A stretch of DNA of 64,000 nt from the NCBI GenBank assembly GCA_964016885.1, contig OZ024742.1, positions 359,847,436 through 359,911,435 of the forward strand, written 5' to 3'. The translations under genes and the position numbers were made by a program. Position 1 is the stretch's first letter. Each line of letters opens with the position of its first letter. Below the pieces are notes generated by a model. The model was not told the DNA's origin. It saw nothing but the letters and a program-made list of their open reading frames with translations, and did not search any database. The DNA is from Eledone cirrhosa (taxonomy: Eukaryota; Mollusca; Cephalopoda; Octopoda; Eledonidae). Of this stretch, positions 21,680 to 31,999 are shown piece after piece.

Positions 21680-21867
21680 ATATATATATATATTGTTTAT
21701 CAAGACCTGCTTGCTTTTTCGTTGCTTTGGTATTATGTGGCTGGGGTTGCCTGTCGCAGTTTCCAATTTGTCAAGCTATCTACCGTATGTTATTACTCTC
21801 AGGTGACACAACCTTATCAAGTGCTTTGCTGCACATTTCTAATTGTATATCGTTAGCTTGGCCACAG

Positions 21868-22954
21868 CCAAAACTTCGATTTTACTAAGGCATTCGACAG
21901 TGTACACCGGGAGTCGCTGTGGAATGTTGCGCAACTGTACGGCATTCCTGCAAGATTCATCGCCATTTTCAAGGCCCTGTATGAAAACTCCAGCTGCTGC
22001 ATGCAGACTGAATCCGGTGTGATGGAGTTCTTTGACATTGTCTCCGGAGTCAGACAGGGTTGCATTCTCTCTCCATTGTTGTTCCTGCTGGCAGCCGATT
22101 TCGTACTAAGGCGAATGGATGAAGGACCCGGTTGAGGAATCCCATGGAGAGGGCAGTCGAGGCTGAGGGACCTGGTATTCGCCAACGACATCGCTTTTAT
22201 CGCTGAAAACAGTGCAGATCTGCAGGCCCTAACAACACCCCTACAAGAGAGTGTGGAAAATATCGGCCTGAGAATCAACACCAAAAAGACCAAGGTCATG
22301 AGAACGGCCAGCAACACAGGTCCAGTGATCAGAGTCAACCAACAGGACCTCAAGGAAGTCGATCACTTCACCTATCTGGGCAGCACCCTGACAAGCAGCA
22401 GCAACGCGGAGCTCGACATCAACTGTCGGATCAGCAAAGGAGCCGCAGATTTCCAGCGGCTGTGCCCAGTCTGGTCATCTTCATGCATTAGCACCAAGAC
22501 CAAGCTCCGCCTGTACAAGAGCATCATGCTGCCGACAGTGCTTTATGCGAGCGAGACCTGGAAGAGTACGGCAAAAATAGAGAGATGGCTGAACGCTTTC
22601 CACCAGCGGTGCCTGCGAAAGATCCTTCGTGTGTCCTGGCACGACCGAGTGCGAAACGAGGAGATCCTGAGTCATGGACACTACAGAGAGTGGTCACGGA
22701 GCATCGGTGCCGTCTGGCTGGCCGCCATATTCTGTTTCTGCCAAATGAATGGCATTCGAAAACAGCGATGAACTGGACTCCGCCTGGCGGTAAACGGAGG
22801 TGGGGTTGCCCAAAGATCACCTGGCGACGAACGTTCCGGAAGGACCTGATGGCAGCCAACATCACCTGGCACGGTCTCGAAAAAGTTGCCACTGATCGTG
22901 ACCATTGGAAAGTACTTACTGCTCAATGCGCCAAATGGCGCGGAAGAATCTAAG
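21868..22954 (+). pseudogene. Non-LTR reverse transcriptase fragment (family D)
   Basis: It encodes DFTKAFDSVHRESLWNVAQL (motif A), VRQGCILSPLLFLLAADF (motif B) and LVFANDIAFI, where the usual YADD is FAND, losing a catalytic Asp. Downstream are KTKVMRTAS, FTYLGSTLTSS, LYASETW and FHQRCLRKILRVSWHDRV. A TGA follows EGPG near 22132, and a frameshift near 22680 moves the C-terminus (GKRRWGCPKITWRRTFRKDL) to another frame. It is 5'-truncated before motif A. Confidence 0.8.
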
Positions 22955-23450
22955 ACTAAGATATAAAGTAAGAATGGAAACAGCACGGAAATATATTGAA
23001 AGAATCTTTTTTTTTTTCTTCTTTAATCCATCAAATGGAAAAAAAGGAGAAAAATAAATTTAAAAAAAAAGGAGTTTTAGAAAATCTATAAAATATTGCT
23101 GGTTTTGATGTAATCCATCTTATCAAATATTAAAATTTTAAAATCAAGAATTAAAAATTAAGTGTTGAAAGTCTTGAAGAAGGTCTGTTCATATGATCAG
23201 ACCTTCAACACTAAATTTTTAATTCTTGAATTTTAAATTTTAATATTTGATAAGATGGATTACATCAAAACCAGCAATATTTTATAGATTTTATAAAACT
23301 CTTTTTTATTTATTTATTTTTCTCCTTTTTTTCTCTTTGATGGATTAAAGAAGAAAAAAAAAAGATTCTTTCAATATATTTCTGTGCTGTTTCCATTCTT
23401 ACTTTTTTTACCTCTGTTTTGTATAGAACTTTACCCTCCTTTCAACTGTG
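22955..23450. mobile_element. Foldback family 2, copy b
   Basis: Arms at about 22970-23190 and 23200-23400 are reverse complements ('taagaatggaaacagcacgg' against 'gtgctgtttccattctta'), with almost no spacer. The tail 'ttttgtatagaactttac' matches copy a. Both arms contain a TTGATAA core, GATG/CATC helix and 'aaaaccagca', a degenerate relative of the motif in copy a. Confidence 0.8.
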
Positions 23451-23462
23451 TGTATATATATA

Positions 23463-23640
23463 TAGCAATGGAAGTGTGGTAAGGAACCAGGTGGAGTATA
23501 ACGCACCAGAGTACTCGATACTTTGGGTAGTAGAGTGGGTAATAGGAAAAGAGTCAGAACTCTAATGGCAGAGCTGAAGCCGTTTTGACAGCTATTTCTA
23601 GACAGAAATAGCTGTCAAAATGGCTTGAGAGAGAGAGACT
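23463..23640 (+). repeat. Foldback family 3 copy (GGAACCAGGTGG repeat)
   Basis: Shared blocks 'gtggtaaggaaccaggtgga', 'ataacgcacca-agtactc-atact' and 'gtagtagagtgggtaatagga' are followed by a palindromic 'agctatttctagacagaaatagct' turn. It starts at the end of (TA)n. Stretch 23650-24000 shows no recognised feature. Confidence 0.75.
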
Positions 23641-23999
23641 GGCTAAGAAGTCATAACTAACTACACCTGGGTTGATAACATTCCATACCAGTTGCCTGAA
23701 ACTACATGTTATATGTCACACGTGTCTTCAAGACCACAGAGCACGTGTCACTTCCTGCAATATTTCTTCACAAGCCACCAGAGTCCCCACCATAAATGGG
23801 GAAATTTTATAGAAGGAAAAATATCCTCAGAAACCAGGAAGAGTCACCAATGGATAATTATATTTTGTACAATTCTCGATTTTTTAATAAGCAGCTTGCA
23901 CTAAATAACTTAAAGGGAGAATTAACTAAGCAACCCAATCATATATTAAATATACAATCAGTACTGATGTTTTCATTTACTCATGATGACAAAGGGTTG

Positions 24000-24330
24000 T
24001 GAGGACCTGTCTACCTCCCTAGTGCTAGTGATCTTCATGATAAACACACCCAGAACTGTAAAGTGGTTAGTGTTAGGAAGGGTATCCAGCCATAAAAAGC
24101 TTGCCAAACAAGGGCCCTTCAGTTTGTGTTAAAAAACACAACAACCTCTCCTGTGCACTCAAAAGAAATGTATGACCATACGTAAGCGAGATGCAGACCC
24201 CTCGACCAATCACCACTAGGTACATAAATTATATGACACTTATCCAAGATGTCAGGCAGAGGGATTGAACCCGGGCCCTAATGATTGCAAAGTAAACTTA
24301 TTAACCACTCGGCCATAATCCGTCCACATT
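24000..24330 (-). mobile_element. tRNA-derived SINE or tRNA pseudogene-containing repeat
   Basis: On the minus strand a tRNA-like start 'tatggccgagtggttaataag' (A box) and 'gggttcaatccctc' (B box) are separated by about 35 bp, followed by about 230 bp of tail. The cloverleaf is imperfect, so a functional tRNA gene is unlikely. Confidence 0.6.
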
Positions 24331-24411
24331 TAGTATAGTCTCACATGCTCTATGTTGGAATAAAAAAAACTTTAATCCTGTTTTGTCGATCGACCGTATT
24401 TTCCCAAGAAC

Positions 24412-24432
24412 TAAACAACAATAGCAGCAACG

Positions 24433-24465
<33 letters not shown>

Positions 24466-24555
24466 ACAACAACAACGACAACAGCAACGACAATAGCAGC
24501 AACAACAGCAGCAACGACAACAACAACAGCAGCAACAACAGCAGCAACGACAACA

Positions 24556-24589
<34 letters not shown>

Positions 24590-24708
24590 AGGCAACAGCA
24601 CAGCAGCAACAGCACAGCAGCAACAACAACGGCAACAGCACAGCAGCAGCAACAACAACAACAGCAACAACAGCAGCAACAACAACAACAACAACAGCAA
24701 CAGCAAAA
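24412..24708. repeat. (CAA/CAG)n trinucleotide repeat
   Basis: About 300 bp of caa, cag and cga triplets. All apparent Asn/Ser-, Gln-, Cys- or Leu-rich ORFs here follow from the repeat. The adjoining 24710-25010 has nothing recognised. Confidence 0.95.
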
Positions 24709-25011
24709 GTTTGTTTTTTTTACATATAAGAAAATCAAAAATATTTCAAAAGGAAAGACTTACTTTTTTGTTTATTTTCGACTTATTATAGACTTACTGC
24801 TTCTCTCTCTAAACAACTAACTATTTATTTCTCATATATTTCTGTCAGTAAATGTGTTGTATATTTGTTCATCGTTCAAATTGAAAACAAATGTAATGCT
24901 GTTGTTATAGCAACAGGTTTCACCTTGCGGTGACTAATCAATAAATGTACCTTGTTTACAAAATTCCGTATAAGTGTTTGCATGTCTGTGCTATGATGTT
25001 TAACAAGATTG

Positions 25012-25057
25012 TGTATGTTTATCTATACGTACGTACATATACGTACACACACATACG

Positions 25058-25130
<73 letters not shown>

Positions 25131-25179
25131 GTATGTGTGTGTACGTATATGTACGTACGTATAGATAAACATACCTTTC

Positions 25180-25215
<36 letters not shown>
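25012..25215. repeat. Inverted repeat around (TA)n
   Basis: 'tatgtttatctatacgtacgta' at 25014 onwards is repeated in reverse complement at 25150-25172, on either side of about 65 bp of (TA)n. A second (TA)n follows. Cruciform potential is high. Confidence 0.8.
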
Positions 25216-25217
<2 letters not shown>

Positions 25218-25219
<2 letters not shown>

Positions 25220-25352
25220 CAAAGGAATTGTGATTAGGAACCAGATGGACCATAACGCACCAGAGTGCTCAATACTTACGGTAGTAGAGTGGGAAATAGG
25301 AAAAAGTATGACCCCGACGGCAGAGTTCGAGCCGTTTCGACGGCTATTTCTG
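25218..25352 (+). repeat. Foldback family 3 copy
   Basis: Same order of blocks as 23463-23640 ('gattaggaaccagatggaccataacgcacc'), ending in 'gccgtttcgacggctatttctggact'. It starts at the end of (TA)n. Confidence 0.8.
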
Positions 25353-25790
25353 GACTCTTTGAGTGAGCAAAGGCACTGCACAAAGCCAATCCCACTCTCT
25401 TAATCAAGATGATATTTACCAAAAAGAAGAACAAGTCAACATTATTGGATACCATCAGGGTTGCAGGTGTTATATCAGAGTTTTCCTTCTCCTAGAATTC
25501 TGCCTTGACAAAGGCTAAGGAGTCATCTCTCCCGGTTATTTTGGATGGTCATTGACACTTAAGAGCTCCTTTGCCCTTTGACAGGTTTTGTTTTTAGTCC
25601 TGCAGGATGTCCAAAGTCACCCTCCTCACCAAGAAACCTTGGTGGGGTTGCCAGTTTAGTCGCCAACGACCCGACCATGAGACAGGTTGTACTGGGATAC
25701 ATGTTACCAGTAGCACCAACTGGTGACCTGACATAATACATACATACATACTGACAGGGCATACATACATACATACATACATACGTATAT
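25353..25790 (-). mobile_element. ATGT-bounded repeat (LINE 3' tail), minus copy
   Basis: Reverse complement of 27990-28400: it contains 'gtcaggtcaccagttggtgc', 'ggcaaccccaccaagg' and 'cagaattctaggagaagg' in minus sense, next to (CATA)n. Another copy is at 40542-41120. Confidence 0.8.
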
Positions 25791-25889
25791 ATATATCAAG
25801 GTGAAAAAATTCTATGCGTGTGATGTTTAACTAGATTGTATGTATATCTGTATGCGCTTGTGTGTAAAACATCTCCCTCTCACTCTCGC

Positions 25890-25947
<58 letters not shown>

Positions 25948-25994
25948 TATTGAAGTTTGCTTGAAGCATTGTGGAACAATAAGTAAATATCTAT

Positions 25995-26386
25995 AAGTCG
26001 TTTTGAAGCCTCGACAATGCAAATGGGTAAATCTCCGGGTAACATGGTCCGGTGGTGGAGAGAGAGATGTAAGTGGGTGTACGTTGAGATGCGTGGTGTT
26101 TATAAGATGTGTGAGATGTGTAGAATGAAGGGGAGAGTAAAAGGATAAAAATAATAATAACAACACAAGAGAGAGTTACCTTGGGAGAGATTTAATAGTC
26201 CCTATATATTTCGGATTCACATCCATCAACTGGGGTTTTTTCCGGGGTGGGGGAAAAGGTTGTCTGACGGACAAGTCCGGAAGGCGTCTTTCGGTGTTTG
26301 CTGATTTGAATATCTGAGGTATTCGGCAGAGCGCGCGTGCGCGTGAAATGGGGTCGGTCGTACAGAGGTCAGCGGCCGAATATATA

Positions 26387-26390
<4 letters not shown>
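25995..26390 (-). mobile_element. PLE-associated 5' region, inverted copy
   Basis: Near-perfect reverse complement of 26690-27055, including the GC-rich block 'cgcgcgtgcgcgtgaaatgggg' and 'tccgaaatatatagggac'. The pair brackets a foldback family 3 copy and (TA)n tracts, an arrangement typical of Penelope pseudo-LTRs. Confidence 0.75.
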
Positions 26391-26459
<69 letters not shown>

Positions 26460-26463
<4 letters not shown>

Positions 26464-26660
26464 CGAAGGAAATGTGGTAAGGAACCAGGTGGACCATAAC
26501 GCACCAAAGTACTCAATACTTGAGGTAGTAGAGTGGGTAATAGGAACCAGTAAGACCCCGACAGCTGAGCTCAAGCCGTTTCGACGGAATTAGCCTGTCC
26601 AGAATTAGCCGTCGAAACGGCTTGAGCTCAGCTGTCGGGGTCTTACTGGTTCCTATTATA
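26460..26660. repeat. Foldback family 3 copy with hairpin turn
   Basis: 'aggaaccagtaagaccccga' followed by 'agctcaagccgtttcgacgg' is repeated in reverse complement across a 21-bp turn at about 26586-26607. (TA)n lies on both sides. Confidence 0.85.
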
Positions 26661-26689
26661 TATATATATATATAGTTATAATAATAAAT

Positions 26690-27052
26690 TTGAAGACCCC
26701 ATTTCACGCGCACGCGCGCTCTGCCGAATACCTCAGATATTCAAATCAGCAAACAGCGAAAGACGCCTTCCGGACTTGTCCGACAGACAACCTTTTCCCC
26801 CACCCCGGAAAAAACCCCAGTTGATGGATGTGAATCCGAAATATATAGGGACTATTAAATCTCTCCCAAGGTAACTCTCTCTTGTGTTGTTATTATTATT
26901 TTTATCCTTTTACTCTCCCCTTCATTCTACACATCTCACACATCTTATAAACACCACGCATCTCAACGTACACCCACTTACATCTCTCTCTCCACCACCG
27001 GACCATGTTACCCGGAGATTTACCCATTTGCATTGTCGAGGCTTCCAAACAA

Positions 27053-27055
<3 letters not shown>
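26690..27055 (+). mobile_element. PLE-associated 5' region, direct copy
   Basis: Partner of 25995-26390, and oriented with the GIY-YIG fragment at 27117. It has no long ORF and ends at (TA)n. Confidence 0.72.
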
Positions 27056-27116
<61 letters not shown>

Positions 27117-27121
<5 letters not shown>

Positions 27122-27515
27122 ACCCCACCCCCTGTATAGATAAGAAATGTATAACCTGTAAATTAAGCCCCCATATTAACTGTAAAACTAGAAATGTAGT
27201 GTATAGCATAAGATTACTGAAGGACAATGTAGAGACAAAAATATAGTGTACATAGGTGAGACAGCTCGTAGTGTAGGGGAACGGATAAATGAACACTGGC
27301 GAGACATTCAAGATAGTAAAGAATCATCTGTACTCTACCAACATGCTAAAATAGAACATAAGGGTAAATTAGAGAACATAGAAATAAAAATAGAATCTAC
27401 ACACAGAAAAGACGCAATATTTAGACAAATCACAGAGGCAATAAACATAAGAGAATTACAACCAAAATTAAATAGAAAATATGAGTGGAACAGCAACATC
27501 ACAACTTACAATTAA
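27117..27515 (+). pseudogene. PLE GIY-YIG endonuclease fragment
   Basis: It encodes the Cys cluster CIDKKCITCKLSPHINC, VVYSIR, then (after a small frameshift near 27212) VYIGETARSVGERINEHW, the GIY-YIG core with catalytic-type Arg, and a C-terminus ending ELQPKLNRKYEWN. The missing bases near 27212 break the frame between the GIY-like and YIG parts, so it is inactive. The homologous intact stretch is at 53920-54299. Confidence 0.82.
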
Positions 27516-27716
27516 GGACAAAATGAAAACACACACGCACATAGAACAAACAACCAACCTGTAACATGTAAATAAACAAATAAATAAACGAATATAAACA
27601 CACACAGACACCCGGATGTGGCGCATGCGCAGACTGAGCACACAACACACACACAGAAACAAAATGGCGTAGGACAGAACAAAGGAGAGGCACAAAAACA
27701 AAGAAAAGAATCCCCA

Positions 27717-27759
27717 GTCACTGAAGAGGTCACAGAATGTGTGACGAAAGAACTTTGAC
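27717..27759 (+). ncRNA. Hammerhead ribozyme motif in PLE-2 3' region
   Basis: Stem I is GUCA (27717-27720) with UGAC (27756-27759). Core CUGAAGA is at 27721-27727. One bulged G is followed by stem II GUCACA/UGUGAC with loop GAAUG. GAAA is at 27746-27749. Stem III is two pairs AG/CU with loop AA. Predicted cleavage is after CUU (27755). The bulged G at the start of stem II is non-canonical. Hammerheads in PLEs are established knowledge; activity here is untested. Confidence 0.62.
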
Positions 27760-27905
27760 AATATATAAACAACCATCTGGTTGTGGAACCAACCAACCAA
27801 CCGGAAATTTATAAATTCCTAAATTTATAAATTTATTATAATAAATTGAAGTGAAAGCAACTGGTGCGTGTGTTTCTTATTGGCAACATGACCCTCCCAA
27901 AGTAT

Positions 27906-27960
<55 letters not shown>

Positions 27961-27975
<15 letters not shown>

Positions 27976-28619
27976 GTATGCCCTGTCAGTATGTATGTAT
28001 GTATTATGTCAGGTCACCAGTTGGTGCTACTGGTAACATGTATCCCAGTACAACCTATCTCATGGTCGGGTCGTTGGCGACTAAACTGGCAACCCCACCA
28101 AGGTTTCTTGGTGAGGAGGGTGACTTTGGACATCCTGCAGGACTAAAAACAAAACCTGTCAAAGGGCAAAGGAGCTCTTAAGAGTCAATGGCCTTCCAAA
28201 ATCACCGGGAGAGATGACCCCTTAGCCTTTGTCAAGGCAGAATTCTAGGAGAAGGAAAACTCTGATATAACACCTGCAACCCTGATGGTATCCAATGATG
28301 TTGACTTGTTCTTCTTTTTGGTAAATATCATCTTGGTTAAGAGAGTGGGACTGGCTTTGTGCAGTGCCTTTGCTCAATATAAAAGCTTCACGGCACAGGC
28401 ATTGCTTTATATCTGTAGATCTCTCTGCACTTGTCGTCACATGGTACCATGGGCCCAGCACTATGTGTCAATAATTGTCACAAGTGTAGTGTTTGTACCA
28501 GAGTTTTCAAGTCGCTGGCTGGACTAAAAAGTCACACTTGTTCAACGCATCGGTAGGGGTTCTCCTACATGGATATAAAGTAGTGGCCGTACTCGAAAAC
28601 GAGTTGGCAGCCACCATGT
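27961..28619 (+). mobile_element. ATGT-bounded repeat (LINE 3' tail), plus copy
   Basis: It runs from 'gtcaggtcaccagttggtgc' after (ATGT)n to 'gagttggcagccaccatgta', followed by (ATGT)n. Near its end a decayed C2H2 finger is readable (CTRVFKSLAGLKSHTC). Copies are at 25353-25790 (minus) and 40542-41120, and a diverged one at 38432-39052. Confidence 0.8.
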
Positions 28620-29056
28620 ATGTATGTATGCCCTGATGTATCACTCGAAACGATCGGTGTCCCCATTGAATTGAAGTGCCCTGAGTGTGGAAAAATTTAC
28701 TTGAGCAAATCTGGTCTCAGGAGCCACAGTCGCAGCCATGTTCAAAGAGAACCAGTGAACTATGATCTCCACAGTGTTGTGAGGGTTCACAGGCAACCTG
28801 GTGTAAGACCTGAGGCCAGGGAGATCCATAGTTGTCGTCAATGTGGGAAGGAGTGCAAGTCTCTGGCAGGCTTGAAAAGCCATATCCGAGCTCACACATC
28901 TGAATCTGACAAGCGATTGCAATACTCTTGACAGAGTTTGCAGCCACCATGTATGTGTGTATGTATGTATGTACTCGTTCAGCGCATCGGTAGGGGTTCT
29001 CCTACATGGATATAAAATAGTGGCCATACTCAAAAACGAGTTAGCAGCCACCATGT
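28620..29056 (+). pseudogene. C-terminal C2H2 zinc-finger part of a LINE
   Basis: The frame to 28931 reads CPECGKIYLSKSGLRSHSRSH, a linker, then CRQCGKECKSLAGLKSHIRAH: two C2H2 fingers in the GLxSHxRxH style found at the ends of some LINE polyproteins. It is followed by 'gcagccaccatgta' and (ATGT)n, then a second partial tail to 29056. No RT remains. Confidence 0.6.
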
Positions 29057-29110
29057 ATGTATGTATGTATGTATGTATGTATGTATGTATGTATGTATGT
29101 ATGTACGTAT
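29057..29110. repeat. (ATGT)n microsatellite
   Basis: Perfect tetranucleotide run following the LINE tail. Confidence 0.95.
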
Positions 29111-29149
29111 AGTATATTTAATAATTTACTGAATGTTTATTTAAAAACA

Positions 29150-29292
29150 TTTTGAAGGCCATTCGCTATTAATTTTAAAGTAGTGACTAACGTCACATAC
29201 CTATTCTCGGCAAAATCAAAGGGGAGTAATCGACGGTCACCGTTTCTCATTTGTAAGTGGTTTTAAAACTACACACCTCTTCGCTTTTGCTG
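29150..29292. repeat. Diverged interspersed repeat shared with 41800-41945
   Basis: Shared order of blocks: 'ctcggcaaaa-ccaa-gg', 'tgtttcccatttgt', 'gtggtt-t-a' and 'caccgtgtttctgctgag'-like. The family is unknown. A hammerhead relic follows at 29318-29353. Confidence 0.45.
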
Positions 29293-29317
29293 ATAGTGTT
29301 TAAGCAAAGAATCGCTG

Positions 29318-29353
29318 TCTTAACATTTCGGGAGTTGGCCCTTCATCAGAAAA
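29318..29353 (-). ncRNA. Probable hammerhead relic
   Basis: On the minus strand CUGAUGA is followed by A, GGG, loop CCAACU, CCC, GAAA and UGUUAAGAC. The core boxes are intact and stem II has three GC pairs. Stem III cannot form properly and stem I is four weak pairs, so a decayed PLE ribozyme is the likely reading. Confidence 0.35.
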
Positions 29354-29756
29354 TAGAATGAAAAATTAAAGGAGATACTGGAGAACGCAGGGCCAGATTT
29401 AATGCTAAGCTTTTTAGTTTTAGGACGGTTAGACAGTTTTAATTTAATACCTGTATGTATAACTTTTCAATTCCAATTACTTGTGTCAAGCTAACTTTGA
29501 TATGTAAATTTGGAGGGTATTCTAATTTGTTGTAATTCTTCCAGGAATTTTAGTTACAATTAGACCCGTCTCATGTTGGTTTAAACAAATATGACCTTCA
29601 AAACTGCTGGCAATTATTCCTGTTTCTAGTTAACCGCACATCACAAGGGTAATGGAATATTTTGAGGCAAGCCAATACGCTGGCAGCATTACCACGTGTG
29701 ATGGCGAGGCCAAGGCGCTGAAACATAATGGTGGACATGAAAATCATTGAAATTAC

Positions 29757-29861
29757 CTTATGTAGCTCTTGGGCTTTCTTCGTCTCCCGTCTCAGAATAT
29801 AATTCTTCGTGGATGATAATGTGTTGTCGGTTGCCTCAAGTAAACAAATGGTGGAGCACAT
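29757..29861 (-). CDS. Candidate coding exon, unrecognised
   Basis: From ATG at 29861 there are exactly 35 codons (ending ETKKAQELHK) to a consensus-like donor AAG|GTAATT. The composition is ordinary and non-repetitive, unlike the rest of the region. I recognise no family, and no partner exon was found, so it may be chance. The surrounding 29395-30095 holds nothing else I can support. Confidence 0.2.
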
Positions 29862-30097
29862 TTTTAATATTTTAATTTGAAAAATTTAATATCTTGCCAG
29901 ACACTGTTATAGATATTTTGACCGATTATCTGACCTTTTCACCCACACATTTAAATCTTTCCGAAATCTTTCTATATGTTGTGATATGCTTTATGATTTT
30001 GGTTTTTTCAGAATGGTTAATAGCAAAATACTTATAACCTAAACAGTTTAAATTCTTGTAAACAACCCAAGAATCGCAATAAATATTTGAGCCAGGT

Positions 30098-30322
30098 TTT
30101 ACCCTTTAGCATTTGAATCGGCCATATCCGGCCAGAATTCTCTCACATCTTTCTGTTCAAACCAGCTGTAACTGGCCACTCATACTTATGATAAGGTATT
30201 GTTCACAAAATAAATAACATCAAAATCTCGTAGATTCAATATTATGTGAGATATGTAAGGTAAAGCCTTTACCACAAAAATACAATAGTATATATAGAGT
30301 AATGTAAATGCTAAAGGGTTAA
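30098..30322. mobile_element. piggyBac-like MITE, copy 2
   Basis: 225-bp relative of 2143-2368 in inverted orientation. The left end is TTTA-CCCTTTAGCATTTG (target site mutated from TTAA); the right end is TAAATGCTAAAGGG-TTAA. Confidence 0.75.
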
Positions 30323-30664
30323 TATATTTTTGAATGTCTTTCTTGTCACGCTACAACAAGCGATGTTTGCTCACTTGCAGCTACAACCAAATCTGGCTGA
30401 AAACCTCTCACATTAGCAGCAAACTATTAAGGTTGCAACCATCTCCACATCTATACCCCCACCCCCAGTCAACTGGTTCCTGAAAATCACTTGTCCGTTA
30501 CTTCGCAACAAAATAAGGCGGGATTTCGAGATATTTTCTGGCATTTCATCACAGTTTTATGTTCCCATAAATAGCTGTTATAATGGTTGAGGAAAAGAAT
30601 ATTATTCTATGGGCGAATGTGTGTTTTGTTTGTGAAATTATCTTTAAAATCTGATACAGAATAG

Positions 30665-30892
30665 TTACAGTACCATTTTTTTTTGTTTCTTGCACAACAT
30701 ATCTTTTCCTACATCGACATAAATGTTGCTTCCTTCAATATATACATTCCCTATTACAATGTAGGTAGATGATGGTTTTCCACAGAACACAGAAAACATA
30801 TACTTTCTTTTAGTTATTTTATAAACAGCTACAATGCATTGGTAATAACCGAAAATGTACATTTCACATGAAGTCATTTGTTTTATCCCCAT
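30665..30892 (-). CDS. Small ORF, unrecognised, next to a SINE insertion
   Basis: A 75-codon frame with non-repetitive composition (contains YKITKRKYMFSVFCGKPSS and GNVYIEGSNIYVDVGKDM). It could be an exon or a transposon remnant. Its upstream side is cut by the SINE at 30893. No splice signals or family were recognised. Confidence 0.2.
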   Translation of the reverse strand: MGIKQMTSCEMYIFGYYQCIVAVYKITKRKYMFSVFCGKPSSTYIVIGNVYIEGSNIYVDVGKDMLCKKQKKMVL

Positions 30893-31093
30893 AGAAAATA
30901 ATTGTTTCTACGTTTGGCACAAGGCTAGCAATAAACCAGTGTATTACTGGTACTTTATTTTATCGACCCCATAAGGATGAAAGGCAAAGTTAACCTCGGC
31001 GGGATTTGAACTCAGAATGGCAAGGGCCGTAACTCTGTGCGTCAAAGCATGGCGTCCGACCCTCTACCGATACTGCCAATCCAAGAAAATAAT
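30893..31093 (-). mobile_element. tRNA-derived SINE with target duplication
   Basis: Minus-strand SINE as at 8328, flanked by AGAAAATAAT at both ends (about 30893-30902 and 31084-31093). Confidence 0.85.
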
Positions 31094-31154
31094 GTCTAAT
31101 AAGCATGCGTGAACTGGTTAGTCACATGACGCGTGCTTAGTAGACATTGTCTGA

Positions 31155-31245
31155 CACGACATTAGTGCAGTATCGGTAGAGCGTCGGACAACATCCTTTA
31201 AAGCATCGAGTTACGTCCCTTTATGTTCTGAGTTCAAACCCCCTT
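31155..31245 (+). mobile_element. Truncated tRNA-derived SINE head
   Basis: 'gcagtatcggtagagcgtcggacaacatc' and 'gagttcaaacccc' are the A- and B-box parts; the body is lost. Stretch 31250-31740 is A-rich with weak internal repeats ('cgaaaa', 'aacacacgaaaa') and no recognised feature. Confidence 0.6.
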
Positions 31246-31751
31246 TATAATTTTAAGGGTAGTTGGTTTATATGTTTCGTTAAAACTGTCGTAAATTAGT
31301 CGCCAACCTCCCATCACCATCCACTTCCAGCATTTGTCGTGAGGTAGGGTTAACTAGAAAACGAATAATTGCCAACGGTTTTGAAGGTCAAAATCGTTCA
31401 AAACTCGAAAACAAAACTAGAAAAAAATGTTCGTCTCCAAGACGAGATGGATTTACCTATAAAGGAAACCCCGAGAGTGTGTGACCCTCCCCTCTGTTTC
31501 CAAAACACGAGTCGTTTCCGACGTGTTTGGAGGTCAATTTTTTGTTTGTTTTTTTATTGAAAACATACGAAAAATCTAGAAAAAATAATTTATTGTAAGA
31601 AACCTGTGAGGATGCCACCGTCTCCTCTTTTGTTTTCTAAAAAAGGAGTCATTTTCGGTGGGTTTGAAAGTGATAATTGTTGAAAACACACGAAAAAAGA
31701 AAAAAAGATAATAAAATAACTTTCCTATTAAACGCGAGACGTAAATATATA

Positions 31752-31945
31752 ATTGTTTCTACTTTTGACACAAGGCCAGCAACGTGGACCCCAGTACGTT
31801 ACTGGTACTATATTTTATCGCCCCCGTGTGGATGAAAGACAAAACTAACCTAAATAAGATTTGAACTCAGAATGCGAACAGACGTAACTTGATGCTTTAA
31901 AACATGTTGTCCGACACTCTACCGATTACTCCCTATCCACTACTC
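31752..31945 (-). mobile_element. Diverged tRNA-derived SINE
   Basis: It has the same layout as 8328-8515, with several substitutions ('tatcgcccccgtgtggatgaaag'). Confidence 0.75.
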
Positions 31946-31999
31946 TTATCCCCCAGCATACCATATCGAGCATTTACCATTGGTTAGAGTCGACCCTTG

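Larger units (their letters stand above)
27117..27912 (+). mobile_element. Penelope-like element (PLE-2), 5'-truncated copy
   Basis: After (TA)n it carries the end of the PLE coding region and a 400-bp 3' region that is nearly identical to 53920-54695, ending 'ccctcccaaagtataacaatat'. It contains a hammerhead motif at 27717-27759. Confidence 0.85.

Noticed and set aside
24301..24791. Poly-Cys, poly-Leu or Asn/Ser-rich protein
   Set aside because: All frames follow from the (CAA/CAG)n repeat. There is no unique coding sequence, and open frames occur on both strands.
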